This document shows positions 1 through 7,623 of a stretch of 40,223 bases of DNA, in pieces. This DNA is from Bacilli bacterium (GTDB lineage Bacteria > Bacillota_I > Bacilli_A > RF39 > UBA660), in assembly GCA_017477845.1 (NCBI GenBank), contig JAFUTR010000036.1:1-40223 (forward strand), in the 5' to 3' direction. A model generated the notes under the pieces. That model saw only the letters and a program-made list of their open reading frames with translations. It was not told the origin of the DNA and did not search any database. Numbering within the stretch: the stretch's first letter is position 1; each line of letters begins with the position of its first letter. The position numbers and the translations under genes were made by a program.

Positions 1-140
1 ACTTCTTTAGTTAGTTTTGCTTTTTCATCTTCTAAAGTTGTATTTTTCAAGTTTAACTCTTCTACTTCTTTAGTTAGTTTTGCTTTTTCATCTTCTAAAG
101 TTGTATTTTTCAAGTTTAACTCTTCTACTTCTTTAGTTAG
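1..140. repeat. 63-bp in-frame tandem repeat, left end
   Basis: Two full identical 63-bp units (1-63, 64-126) and a 14-bp partial third (127-140). The unit is 21 codons on the minus strand, so copy number can change without a frameshift. The same unit fills 40102-40223. Bases 1-122 equal 40102-40223, so the window is probably a circular molecule opened in this repeat. A short-read assembly could have collapsed the copy number. Confidence 0.95.
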
Positions 141-254
141 TAATTCAATTTTTTTATTTAACTCTTTTATTTTTTTTGAATCATCTTTTTTTGTTTCAAC
201 TGGTTTTGCTTCTATATTTGAAACAAAACCGCCTATTACAGTTGGCTTACTCAT
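1..254 (-). CDS. Coiled-coil repeat protein between capsid and connector genes (5' part)
   Basis: Partial gene. It starts at ATG 252-254 behind a strong AGGAGGTAAG site and runs off the left edge in the frame that resumes at 40221-40223. The N-terminus is a short non-repetitive segment (MSKPTVIGGFVSNIEAKPVE), then a lysine-rich stretch, then 21-residue repeats containing VEELNLKNTTLEDEKAKL. Leucines fall every seven residues, with Val, Asn and Lys at the other core position, as in a dimeric leucine zipper. It lies between the major capsid gene and the first connector gene, a slot where many phages carry a small head accessory protein. A head decoration or assembly role is inferred from position only. 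Closing the circle by the 122-bp overlap gives about 105 residues; more repeats would lengthen it. Confidence 0.8.
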   Translation of the reverse strand, partial: MSKPTVIGGFVSNIEAKPVETKKDDSKKIKELNKKIELLTKEVEELNLKNTTLEDEKAKLTKEVEELNLKNTTLEDEKAKLTKE

Positions 255-272
255 ATTTTTCTTACCTCCTTA

Positions 273-1274
273 CTAAGCATTGTCATAAGAAACATATACA
301 CCAGACAATTTATTTTCATAAACGTGTCCATATAAGTTATAGTTTCTGTATGGGAATATATGAGAATCTCCGTTTTGGTCTTCATCTGGGCTGAAATATT
401 TAATGAATTGTTCCATAGCAGTTACTGCTGCACTCTTTTCAACAATCATAAAGTTAATATCTTTACCTGCTTCAGATTTTAATTCATAATAACTACTAAG
501 GCTTGCTGCTGCTGGTTCTGCTACTGCTGTATAAACATATGCTCCTTCGCTACCACTTCTTGTATAATAAGTTTTTCCAGTTACTAAAGATTCATCTGTA
601 GTTTTTTCATAAACTGCATCTGCTCTCTTATAACCGTAGTTTTCTTCACCAGTATTTAACGTAATAGCAGTCATCATTCTTGATTGTGGTACTTCAATAA
701 CTTGACTAAATCTTTCCATAACTGATTTAGATTTATAAGTATCTAAGTCATCAACTAGAGCTTTTCCTGTTGGTGTGATAAATAAGATTCTGTTTTCTCT
801 TGACACTTCGTCTTCATCCATAGCATTAGTACCAGTTCTTAGTGCACTATACATCTCTGCACCAGTAGTAATAGTTTCAGCTTTTCTTGTAATACCAGTT
901 GTACCAGCAATTTTTGCAATACGAGCTGCATCTGTTTCAGGTGCTACTTTTGTTCTTAAGAACTCGCTTGATAATTTAGCAACCATAACACCTAAACTTT
1001 CTTCGTTGTCTAATCTATCAACCTTTAATTTTTGTGAACGTTCTTTATCATATTTAATAGTTTCCCAAGTTAATGAAGTTGAACCTTCTGTATAACCTGA
1101 ATTTCTACTGAAATCTCCAAGTCCATCCATATCTAATTTTGCAACTTTAATTTCTCCATTCTGTCCTTTTCTGACTGTTGCTTCATCACCATCTAGTACA
1201 GATGTTTTTACTGCCTCTTTGTATACTTCATCAAGTAATGGCAAATAGACAGTTGATAATTCAATATTATTCAT
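273..1274 (-). CDS. Major capsid protein
   Basis: 333 residues. It follows the scaffold gene by 18 bp and precedes the connector genes, the standard place for the shell protein. The start MNNIELSTVYLPLLDEVYK and the body (conserved DTYKSKSVMERFSQVIEVPQ, then a TAITLNTG strand) resemble HK97-fold capsid proteins of Bacillota siphophages. About residues 217-275 form a Thr/Tyr/Ala-rich stretch (TGKTYYTRSGSEGAYVYTA) that looks like an inserted surface domain. The C-terminus returns to a conserved-looking FPYRNYNLYGHVYENK segment. No prohead protease gene is visible nearby. Function rests on gene order plus family-like sequence. Confidence 0.88.
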   Translation of the reverse strand: MNNIELSTVYLPLLDEVYKEAVKTSVLDGDEATVRKGQNGEIKVAKLDMDGLGDFSRNSGYTEGSTSLTWETIKYDKERSQKLKVDRLDNEESLGVMVAKLSSEFLRTKVAPETDAARIAKIAGTTGITRKAETITTGAEMYSALRTGTNAMDEDEVSRENRILFITPTGKALVDDLDTYKSKSVMERFSQVIEVPQSRMMTAITLNTGEENYGYKRADAVYEKTTDESLVTGKTYYTRSGSEGAYVYTAVAEPAAASLSSYYELKSEAGKDINFMIVEKSAAVTAMEQFIKYFSPDEDQNGDSHIFPYRNYNLYGHVYENKLSGVYVSYDNA

Positions 1275-1292
1275 AAATCATTCCTTCTTTCT

Positions 1293-1883
1293 TTATTTGT
1301 TTTCTTTGCTACCTAGACCCATGATTTTTCTTAACTCATCATTAGTGCTAGATTGTGTTGGTGCTTTTGGAACAGTTGTAAATTTCGGATTTGCTACATC
1401 ACTTAAAAAAGAGCCTTTATCTTGCTCTTTCAAATTATTTAACCATTCTGTTGCACCTTGAAATGACTTAGTTTCTTCATCATATTTAAAGTCTTTCTTG
1501 TCAAACTCTGCTATGATCCCTTTTTTAGCCATTTCACTTGAAAATTTAGTATCTTTGAAAAATTCATTTACTCTTTCATCTCTGATACTTTTTTCTTTTG
1601 CATCCTTTTGTTCTTGAATAAGTTTGTTATATTTATCCTCCCAATCGGCTGCTGATTGTTTGATACTGTCAATGTCCATATCTTTGTATGATTTGATTTC
1701 ATTGTTAGCATCATCTAATTGTTTTTGAAGATTGTTTAAGTTTTCTTGAGCTTTTGAAGTTTTGGCCTGTTCGTTTGAAATAGCAGTTCCGTAATCCTTC
1801 ATAATCTCTTTTGAAACTTCATCTTCTGTTTTTGTTCCATTTTTTACTTCTACAAGTAAATTTTTAATTTTATTTGTGTCCAT
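1293..1883 (-). CDS. Capsid scaffolding protein (GP20-like)
   Basis: 196 residues, highly charged, with a long predicted coiled coil (about residues 35-100, Lys/Glu/Gln/Asn rich) and a more compact C-terminal part (TEWLNNLKEQDKGSFLSD). Composition, length and position directly before the capsid gene match the phage GP20 scaffold family, which guides procapsid assembly and is then lost. The ATG at 1881-1883 has a GAAAGGAGTG site. An intrinsic terminator hairpin sits about 90 bp upstream (1971-1995), so scaffold and capsid may be transcribed at a different level from the portal genes. Confidence 0.8.
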   Translation of the reverse strand: MDTNKIKNLLVEVKNGTKTEDEVSKEIMKDYGTAISNEQAKTSKAQENLNNLQKQLDDANNEIKSYKDMDIDSIKQSAADWEDKYNKLIQEQKDAKEKSIRDERVNEFFKDTKFSSEMAKKGIIAEFDKKDFKYDEETKSFQGATEWLNNLKEQDKGSFLSDVANPKFTTVPKAPTQSSTNDELRKIMGLGSKENK

Positions 1884-1970
1884 TTAAGTACACTCCTTTC
1901 GTATTAGGTTGTTTTAGGTGTGTAACCATCCACCACGAATTGACTATTTTAGGTCTAATCTGCTGACCAA

Positions 1971-1995
1971 ATAAAAAGCCGATATTTCTATCGAC
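1971..1995 (-). terminator. Intrinsic terminator upstream of scaffold gene
   Basis: On the minus strand GTCGATA-GAAA-TATCGGC forms a 7-bp stem (one G-U pair) with a GAAA tetraloop, followed by TTTTTATTT. It lies just downstream of the structured RNA and upstream of the scaffold gene, so it could end a discrete RNA or act as an attenuator of the capsid genes. Confidence 0.75.
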
Positions 1996-2002
1996 TTAGT
2001 TA

Positions 2003-2189
2003 GTACTTTATAAGTACCATTGAATAGATATACCCCCCAGTTGCTCACCTGTTCTTGTGGACTTGCACCACACATCTTTAGGCTAGTCTGTCTCAATATC
2101 GAACTTCATATTGAAAACTATTTCCTACTGCATGCTCTTCGTATGCTCAAATGAATATATCTACTCAATGCTACCTATAAAGATAGCAT
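2003..2189 (-). ncRNA. Structured leader RNA candidate between minor capsid and scaffold genes
   Basis: No credible ORF from 1884 to 2202. Read on the minus strand there is a long enclosing helix: TTATAGGTA (2180-2172) with TACTTATAA (2016-2008), a 2x2 internal loop, then a 14-bp helix of 2169-2156 with 2032-2019. Each helix has one G-U pair that would be an A-C mismatch on the other strand, which points to minus-strand RNA. Inside lie hairpins TCAATAT/ATATTGA (2114-2093, 8-nt loop) and TGTGG/CCACA (2072-2056, 7-nt loop). Two local hairpins (2189-2168 and 2017-2003) compete with the outer helix. A terminator follows at once. The outer stems recur at 7529-7623. I do not recognise the class. 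Confidence 0.6.
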
Positions 2190-2202
2190 AAATAAAAGCA
2201 CT

Positions 2203-2391
2203 CTATTTTTGAGTGCCATATTTCTTATATATTTCTTCTTTCTTTTTCCAGTATTGCCTATCCAGTTCATTTATTGGATGATTATTAGATAATTCATTTT
2301 CTTCTAATGGATGCTCTTTTAGTATCATTTCTGCTTCTTTTTTGTAATCCTCTTCCCATTGTTTTAATTCATTTTCTAGATTTTCGCTCAT
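2203..2391 (-). CDS. Small charged protein after the MuF gene
   Basis: 62 residues, almost entirely charged helix (LENELKQWEEDYKKEAEMIL and YWKKKEEIYKKYG), no cysteines, no membrane segment. It overlaps the end of the minor capsid gene by 23 bp and is the last gene before the structured RNA region. Not recognised. As MuF proteins with toxin-like C-termini can be followed by a small partner gene, an antitoxin/immunity or chaperone role is possible but rests on position only. Confidence 0.65.
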   Translation of the reverse strand: MSENLENELKQWEEDYKKEAEMILKEHPLEENELSNNHPINELDRQYWKKKEEIYKKYGTQK

Positions 2392-4036
2392 AATCTATTA
2401 TCCCTCTTTCTTTAAGGTATATCATAACACAATGTTTATAGTCGTTGTCAATAAGTTTACATTTTTTATAGGCATCTTGATAGTCATTCATGTTTATATC
2501 CTTCTTTATTTTAATTTGATATTTATATTTTTCATCAATTGCTCTTAATGTAACATTGTTTTTATAATTATTTACTAAGAACTGCCAATCGTCTTTACCA
2601 AAAGAACCACCTATTTCTTCATTAAATGTAGGATGATTGTGTGTGACTATTGCATCTTTTAGACTTCCATAGATTCCTACTCCATCTTCTTTTCCGATAC
2701 ATCTAATTATTTTTCCATCATCTTGTACTATTATTGCATTTTCAACTTTTGCGTTTACTATTTTTTCCTCATAGAAATTTATAGCATCCATCTTTTTATT
2801 TTTATCTATATTTCCTATTTCAATTACTCTTGTTTTATAATTATCGTCTTTTATAATCTCATTTTTGGCTAACATTCCATTATAATCAAGATTATCATTA
2901 TTAGTTTTAACTAATCCTTTTTCAATGTATTCTCTACTATAATCTCTTCTTAAAATATTTTCTTCTAGGAATTTATTGTATTCTTTATTGAATTTAGAGC
3001 ATCTTGAATTGATGCTCTTTAATTCTTCTTTATCATCTAGTTGTTTTGCTACTTCTTTTTCTCTTTTTAATTGTCTTATTCTTCTTTCATATTTTCTTTG
3101 TTCTTGTTGTTTTAAATATGTTTCTTCATTCTCTTTTTTATTTATTAATTCTGGATGACTCCATCCTTCTTTTGTAGCATAAAAATGATGCCTGCAATTG
3201 ACACCACATAATCCTAGCATTTCACCATAACCAGTTTTTTCATAGAAGTTATCATATTTATCATTAGAACCATCTATCATATATACTTTACCTTGCCATT
3301 CTGCATGTACTTCATAATCTTCTTTTGTGTATTTAGTTCTTATTCTAGCTCCTAAATGTTGAGTAACATATACTAGATTAGTTCCTAACTCTTTTGCTTT
3401 TTCTAATTCAATATCTCCTGCTAATTGGTGACATTTTGTTAATACATCTCTTCTCACAGTAGATTCTAACGATAATTCTTTGCCATTGCTATATGTTGCT
3501 CCTGTGAATCCATTTTTAGCCATCTCTTTTAATCCTTGTTTTATGGCTGTATCATATGAATAAATGCCACTTGATACTTTTATATAGGAATCAGTTAATA
3601 TCTTCATATAGCTTTCTTTTGCACTCTCTAGAGCTTTTGTTTGAATTGTTTCCATAATTGAATTAGTTTCTTTTATGGCATTATTGATTATATTTTGTAC
3701 TGCTACGCTTTCATATAAAGAAGAAGGATTATTTAATAATGTTTCATCATCTATAATTGATTTATATTTGTCTAGTTTAGAAGTATCATAACTAGCATAT
3801 TTAAGTATCTCTTTTACTTCTTTTTGTGATTTACCAGCATATTCTGCTAATAATGCTAAATTATCCTGATTAAATCCTCCTATTGCTTGTAGCTTATCTA
3901 AATACCATTTCAATGATCCTTTAACACCATCATAAGTATTTAATCTTATTGCTATATCTTTTATTAGTTCTAATTCTAAATTGTCATATATTCTTATTAA
4001 CGGTTTAATAAGTTGTTCTAATTTAGCATCATTCAT
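2369..4036 (-). CDS. Minor capsid protein (MuF / Phage_min_cap2 type) with extra C-terminal domain
   Basis: 555 residues. The middle part (about 190-300) has the recognisable minor-capsid core: conserved HAEWQGKVY, then FYEKTGYGEMLGLCGVNCRH with the paired Cys and His. Proteins of this family sit at the portal and are packaged in the head. After about residue 300 comes a Lys/Glu coiled-coil linker (to about 360). The last 130 residues form a separate domain with THNHP (465-469), then GGSFGKDD (476-483). This HxH...S...D arrangement is like a JAMM/MPN metal site, with spacing slightly longer than usual. The start overlaps the portal stop (TAATG), consistent with coupled translation. The C-terminal domain may be an injected effector; this is inference. 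Confidence 0.8.
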   Translation of the reverse strand: MNDAKLEQLIKPLIRIYDNLELELIKDIAIRLNTYDGVKGSLKWYLDKLQAIGGFNQDNLALLAEYAGKSQKEVKEILKYASYDTSKLDKYKSIIDDETLLNNPSSLYESVAVQNIINNAIKETNSIMETIQTKALESAKESYMKILTDSYIKVSSGIYSYDTAIKQGLKEMAKNGFTGATYSNGKELSLESTVRRDVLTKCHQLAGDIELEKAKELGTNLVYVTQHLGARIRTKYTKEDYEVHAEWQGKVYMIDGSNDKYDNFYEKTGYGEMLGLCGVNCRHHFYATKEGWSHPELINKKENEETYLKQQEQRKYERRIRQLKREKEVAKQLDDKEELKSINSRCSKFNKEYNKFLEENILRRDYSREYIEKGLVKTNNDNLDYNGMLAKNEIIKDDNYKTRVIEIGNIDKNKKMDAINFYEEKIVNAKVENAIIVQDDGKIIRCIGKEDGVGIYGSLKDAIVTHNHPTFNEEIGGSFGKDDWQFLVNNYKNNVTLRAIDEKYKYQIKIKKDINMNDYQDAYKKCKLIDNDYKHCVMIYLKERGIIDYERKSRK

Positions 4037-5463
4037 TATTCTTCATCTACTTCATCATCTTGTTGTGGTTGATATTTTGCTTTTCTTTTTTGAATATTTT
4101 CTATAAATGCTATTGCTTCTTCTTCTGTATATTTTCTTGTTTCCATTATGTACTGGACATCATCAATTATTTGTGCATTTCTTTCTACTAATGATTGAGT
4201 TTGTACTTTTTCTTTATCAACTAAAATACTGTCATCCCAGTCATATGTAACATGATAATTGTTATTTACTGATATTCCATATAATTTGCATAATACATAA
4301 ATACCATAAATTAAGTCATCAAATGCATACTGCAATTGTGTCTGAATATCACTGACAGTAACATAGTAATCTTGTTTCCCTGTCTTAATTTCAGTTGCTG
4401 TTTTTTCTAACAATTCAGGTTTACATAGTGTTCCTACTTGAAGTCCACTTTGTATTTCTGCTTGTCTTAATAATTCATTTAATCCATTAAACATAGGATC
4501 ATCTCTTATTTCTGGATTAAATATATTCCATTTACCTTTGCTTTCATCATTCATACCGTTTAATTTACGATAAAGTCGTTCTTTGCCTTTAGGATATTTA
4601 TATTTAGGAGTGCCGTCATCATTTGTTCCTACAACTTCTAGCATTGATTCATCAATATCAATTGCTAGTTCAGAACCTTCATATTCCCAAAGTATTCTTG
4701 AAAACTGTTTGTCTATTTCTTTTAAAGTATCCACAGCATTGTGGAAAATTGGAACACCTAGTGGACTATTGTTATCAACATTGTTTGAATTATTCATTTT
4801 AAAGAATCCACCTAATAGCCTATCTATATTTTCTATTGCTGATTCTTCTTCGATATTTTTCCATTTTTCAACACTATGCAAATCTATTTTATTAGATAGT
4901 ATTACACCGTTCTTTTTTCCTTTATAAGCGATATTTCTAATGACTAATATATTATCTTTTAATTCATCGTATTCAAGTCTTGTATAAACATTATTTCCAT
5001 TTATAATTTGGTCTATAAATATTGCTCCTAATAAATTACCTGTATCATCAAACTTAATTGGTATGAATTTATCTGCTTGAATTGTAGTAACTTTCATTTT
5101 ACCATTCTCATAAACTGGTTTAAAAAACATACAACTTTTTCCAATACCTGATTCTGTGTTTTTTCTTATATTTCTTAAGAATTTTTGAAATATTGAATCA
5201 ATAAATTCATCATCGCATTTGCTTTTAAATTCAATTGTTACTGCTTTCGCTACTCTCTCACACATTGTTCTACCAACATGTAATGATACTTTAGTTTCAT
5301 CTATCCATGGTTCATTTCCATTGAATATTTTTGACCATTCTTGAATTGCATCTAACATTTCTTTTGATGTTTCTGTATCTAATCCAAAATCGGTAATTAT
5401 TTTATTGTAATCAAACATACTTTTCCACCAACCTTTTATTTTGTTAATAATTTTTTCAAACAT
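4036..5463 (-). CDS. Portal protein (SPP1 gp6-like)
   Basis: 475 residues from ATG 5461-5463, chosen because AAAGGTGATTGT directly precedes it; a longer reading upstream has no such site. Gene order (terminase large subunit, portal, minor capsid) and length fit the SPP1-type portal family, which forms the ring through which DNA enters and leaves the head. Family-like stretches include the early MFDYNKIITDFGLD, the middle NNSPLGVPIFHNAVDTLKEI, and the KTATEIKTGKQDYYVTVSDI helix region typical of portal crowns. The C-terminus is acidic (QPQQDDEVDEE). Confidence 0.88.
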   Translation of the reverse strand: MFEKIINKIKGWWKSMFDYNKIITDFGLDTETSKEMLDAIQEWSKIFNGNEPWIDETKVSLHVGRTMCERVAKAVTIEFKSKCDDEFIDSIFQKFLRNIRKNTESGIGKSCMFFKPVYENGKMKVTTIQADKFIPIKFDDTGNLLGAIFIDQIINGNNVYTRLEYDELKDNILVIRNIAYKGKKNGVILSNKIDLHSVEKWKNIEEESAIENIDRLLGGFFKMNNSNNVDNNSPLGVPIFHNAVDTLKEIDKQFSRILWEYEGSELAIDIDESMLEVVGTNDDGTPKYKYPKGKERLYRKLNGMNDESKGKWNIFNPEIRDDPMFNGLNELLRQAEIQSGLQVGTLCKPELLEKTATEIKTGKQDYYVTVSDIQTQLQYAFDDLIYGIYVLCKLYGISVNNNYHVTYDWDDSILVDKEKVQTQSLVERNAQIIDDVQYIMETRKYTEEEAIAFIENIQKRKAKYQPQQDDEVDEE

Positions 5464-5473
5464 ACAATCACCT

Positions 5474-6823
5474 TTATTCCTTTTCACCAAATCTTATAAA
5501 TGTTAGTAATTGTCTTATATGCCCCCATATTCCCATGATTGCGTATCTTTCTGCATCACAGCAGTGGTCATTTTCTTTTACTGGTTCTTCTTTACCTTTA
5601 TCGAGTAAGTCTTCATTCCATTTATATTGATATTTTTCACCTATTAGATGTTTTTGTTTTGGGCTTACAAACAAACGACAAAAAGAATACATTTTCTGTA
5701 CTCTGTTTATTCCTAATAATACCTTGTTATTTGCATCTACAATTATCACATCTGGACACACTCTTTTTATTTCTTCTGCTAATCCTTTTGCAGATGGATC
5801 TATGAAAACATATCTTATTTTTTTATTAGTTTCTTTTTCTATTTTGTCTTTCCACTCTTTAAAATCCTTTGCATATTCACTTGGGCTCTTCTGCCTTCCA
5901 GTTTCTCTACCGCTATGATAATACTCATCTATTCCTCTAACACATTTATCTGTATAATCTAATCCAAAACATTGATAAGTTGTTGCATTCATTTGTCCGT
6001 AGTCGACACCAACTACAAAATATGGTATGTGTTTTATTTCTTCCTTTGTCGGTTCTTTTATGTGTTTTTCCTCATTAAACATATAATAGATTACTTCATC
6101 TATTCCAGTAGGTAACCCTAACCATATCCATTTATACATTTTCTCATCGAATTGTTCCATCAAATTAGCACTTTCAATTAATTTCTTACCAAGCCATTTT
6201 TCAGGAACGTCTCTGTAATCTACATGAATATGTATACAGTCTGGTCTTTGTTCCATTTTTTCAACCCACTGCATTATTGGAGCTTTAGGATTTTGTGGAG
6301 GATTAAAAAAATAAAAGATTCTAAAGTCTTCATCATTTCCACGAATGAACGTTGCTTCAATATTTACTATTTCATCCTCTCCATCGCCTTTATCAAAGAA
6401 CTCTGTTAATTCATCTAGTACAACTATTTTAATTGGTTTGTTTTCATCTATCATACCTTTTGTGTCATCTATCGAATCGTTACCAGTAAAATAAATTGTA
6501 TTATCGTTTTCTTTATATTTTATTTCCATCGGACTAACTGTTATTTTAAAATCACTTTTATCTAATTTTAATCTATTTAATCCTCTTAAACTTTCTCTAT
6601 ATACAGTCTTTTTTAATTTGTTATGAAATTTTCTTAACACAACTACAGAGCAATTATCTTCACTAATTATTGAAAAATCTTCTAATATTGCACCAAAACT
6701 TGACTTCGTTCCAGCTCTTCCTGAAGTAATGATATAATGAGTATAAGAATAATCATTAAATACTTCTTGCAATTTAGGAATAATTAAATCACTTAATTTA
6801 ACTTCTTCGTTTTGGTAAGTCAT
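5474..6823 (-). CDS. Terminase large subunit
   Basis: 449 residues, normal for PBSX/SPP1-type TerL. The ATPase half has a Walker A-like SGRAGTKS (34-41) and a Walker B strand IKIVVLDELTEF. The C-terminal RNase H-like nuclease begins at YFVVGVDYGQMNATTY with the first catalytic Asp, and a second acidic site is in YVFIDPSAKGLAEEI. The enzyme pumps DNA into the procapsid through the portal and cuts it. It overlaps the small subunit gene by 26 bp. Cos or pac packaging cannot be settled here. Confidence 0.93.
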   Translation of the reverse strand: MTYQNEEVKLSDLIIPKLQEVFNDYSYTHYIITSGRAGTKSSFGAILEDFSIISEDNCSVVVLRKFHNKLKKTVYRESLRGLNRLKLDKSDFKITVSPMEIKYKENDNTIYFTGNDSIDDTKGMIDENKPIKIVVLDELTEFFDKGDGEDEIVNIEATFIRGNDEDFRIFYFFNPPQNPKAPIMQWVEKMEQRPDCIHIHVDYRDVPEKWLGKKLIESANLMEQFDEKMYKWIWLGLPTGIDEVIYYMFNEEKHIKEPTKEEIKHIPYFVVGVDYGQMNATTYQCFGLDYTDKCVRGIDEYYHSGRETGRQKSPSEYAKDFKEWKDKIEKETNKKIRYVFIDPSAKGLAEEIKRVCPDVIIVDANNKVLLGINRVQKMYSFCRLFVSPKQKHLIGEKYQYKWNEDLLDKGKEEPVKENDHCCDAERYAIMGIWGHIRQLLTFIRFGEKE

Positions 6824-7337
6824 TTATAATTGTTACCTTTCTTTTACTGTCGTTGTTTCCATTTTCATTATTCAATACATCATTTATATCTTTTAGAGCT
6901 GCTGCTAACTGTTTTAGTCCAAATCTATCTATAATTGCTTTATATTCATTTATTACTTTTTGTTCTACTGTAACTTCTTCTTTCGGTTTTAGTGCTTTGT
7001 AATCATACTTAACCGTTTTTGTTTTTGTTGTAGTCTTAGCAACATATCTATCTAATTCTTCAATACTCTCATTTATTTTCTTTAATAATTTTTCCGCGGT
7101 ATCTTTTGTTTTTAAAATTTCATTTGCTTCCTTAGTTGATTCTTTTTCTATGACTTTTTCTATAACTTTTTCTGACTTTCTAGCTTCTTTTTTTGACTTT
7201 TTGACTTTCCAATCTTTTGTTTTCTTTCTAACACTTGAACCGTAAGGAATGTTTCTTTCTTTTAAAAAGTCATTTATTGATTTGTAGTTTCCTAAAACAA
7301 ATTCTTTTTCTAGTTCTTGCCAATTATACTTAGCCAT
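6798..7337 (-). CDS. Terminase small subunit
   Basis: 179 residues, overlapping the large subunit start. The first 45 residues form a helix-turn-helix-like DNA-binding part (WQELEKEFVLGNYKSINDFL, then a basic PYGSSVRKKTKDWKVKKSKK). A charged coiled coil follows (about 50-95), and the C-terminal part has Leu-rich helix FGLKQLAAALKDINDVLN. Small subunits recognise the packaging site and stimulate the large subunit. The family member was judged from context and overall plan, not a close match. Confidence 0.8.
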   Translation of the reverse strand: MAKYNWQELEKEFVLGNYKSINDFLKERNIPYGSSVRKKTKDWKVKKSKKEARKSEKVIEKVIEKESTKEANEILKTKDTAEKLLKKINESIEELDRYVAKTTTKTKTVKYDYKALKPKEEVTVEQKVINEYKAIIDRFGLKQLAAALKDINDVLNNENGNNDSKRKVTIINDLPKRRS

Positions 7338-7339
7338 CC

Positions 7340-7507
7340 CTAATCACTTATTTCTTGTTTAGGTTTCCTAGGCTCTTTGTATTCTTCGACTATTCCTTTA
7401 TCTGATAATTCTTTGATTCTTTTTTCATCAAAATCTACTATTTCATCTTTGTTGTACCACTTCTTTGTTATTCTATCTGAATATCCTTTTAATACTTTTG
7501 CTTTCAT
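7340..7507 (-). CDS. Small phage protein, first gene of the late operon
   Basis: 55 residues, MKAKVLKGYSDRITKKWYNK then a DEIVDFDEKRIKEL segment. ATG 7505-7507 has GAAGGTATAAAA before it and the gene ends 3 bp before the terminase small subunit. The pattern (KVLKGYSDR...KKWYNKDEIV..D..R..EL...GIV) matches a widespread small protein of Bacillota phages, usually found in packaging or head-tail modules; its function is unknown. Confidence 0.75.
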   Translation of the reverse strand: MKAKVLKGYSDRITKKWYNKDEIVDFDEKRIKELSDKGIVEEYKEPRKPKQEISD

Positions 7508-7528
7508 TTTTATACCTTCTTTCTTTTT

Positions 7529-7623
7529 TTATAAGTACTGGATTGATAATATACACTAGTGTACCAGTTCTTACACACTAGATTATTCTGGTATTTTATA
7601 TATTATCAATACACTACCTATAA
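7529..7623 (-). ncRNA. Structured leader element upstream of the terminase operon
   Basis: On the minus strand TTATAGGTA (7623-7615) pairs with TACTTATAA (7537-7529), 9 bp with one G-U. A 4x4 internal loop follows, then a perfect 12-bp helix of 7610-7599 with 7553-7542. The 45-nt core holds TACCAG (7593-7588)/CTGGTA (7567-7562), and CTAGTG (7581-7576)/CACTAG (7561-7556) crossing it, so the core can form a pseudoknot or two exclusive stems. The outer stem sequences are nearly those of the 2.0-2.2 kb element. Position next to the terminase genes would also suit a packaging site. Confidence 0.55.

Noticed and set aside
176-394. Plus-strand ORFs opposite structural genes (for example 176-394, 775-1095, 4583-4927, 35269-35571)
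   Set aside because: They mirror well-supported minus-strand genes, are hydrophobic by strand complement, and lack consistent ribosome sites.
2030-2085. Cobalamin riboswitch
   Set aside because: GGTGCAAGTCCAC followed by GCAACTG recalls the cobalamin core, but the other conserved blocks and loop-loop partner are not visible, the element is closed by stems shared with 7.5 kb, and no cobalamin genes follow.
1884-2202. Group I or group II intron
   Set aside because: Some bases resemble intron core elements (AGACTAG, AAAGATG), but no complementary partner for a P7 helix was found, the gap is too short for group II, and no split gene flanks it.
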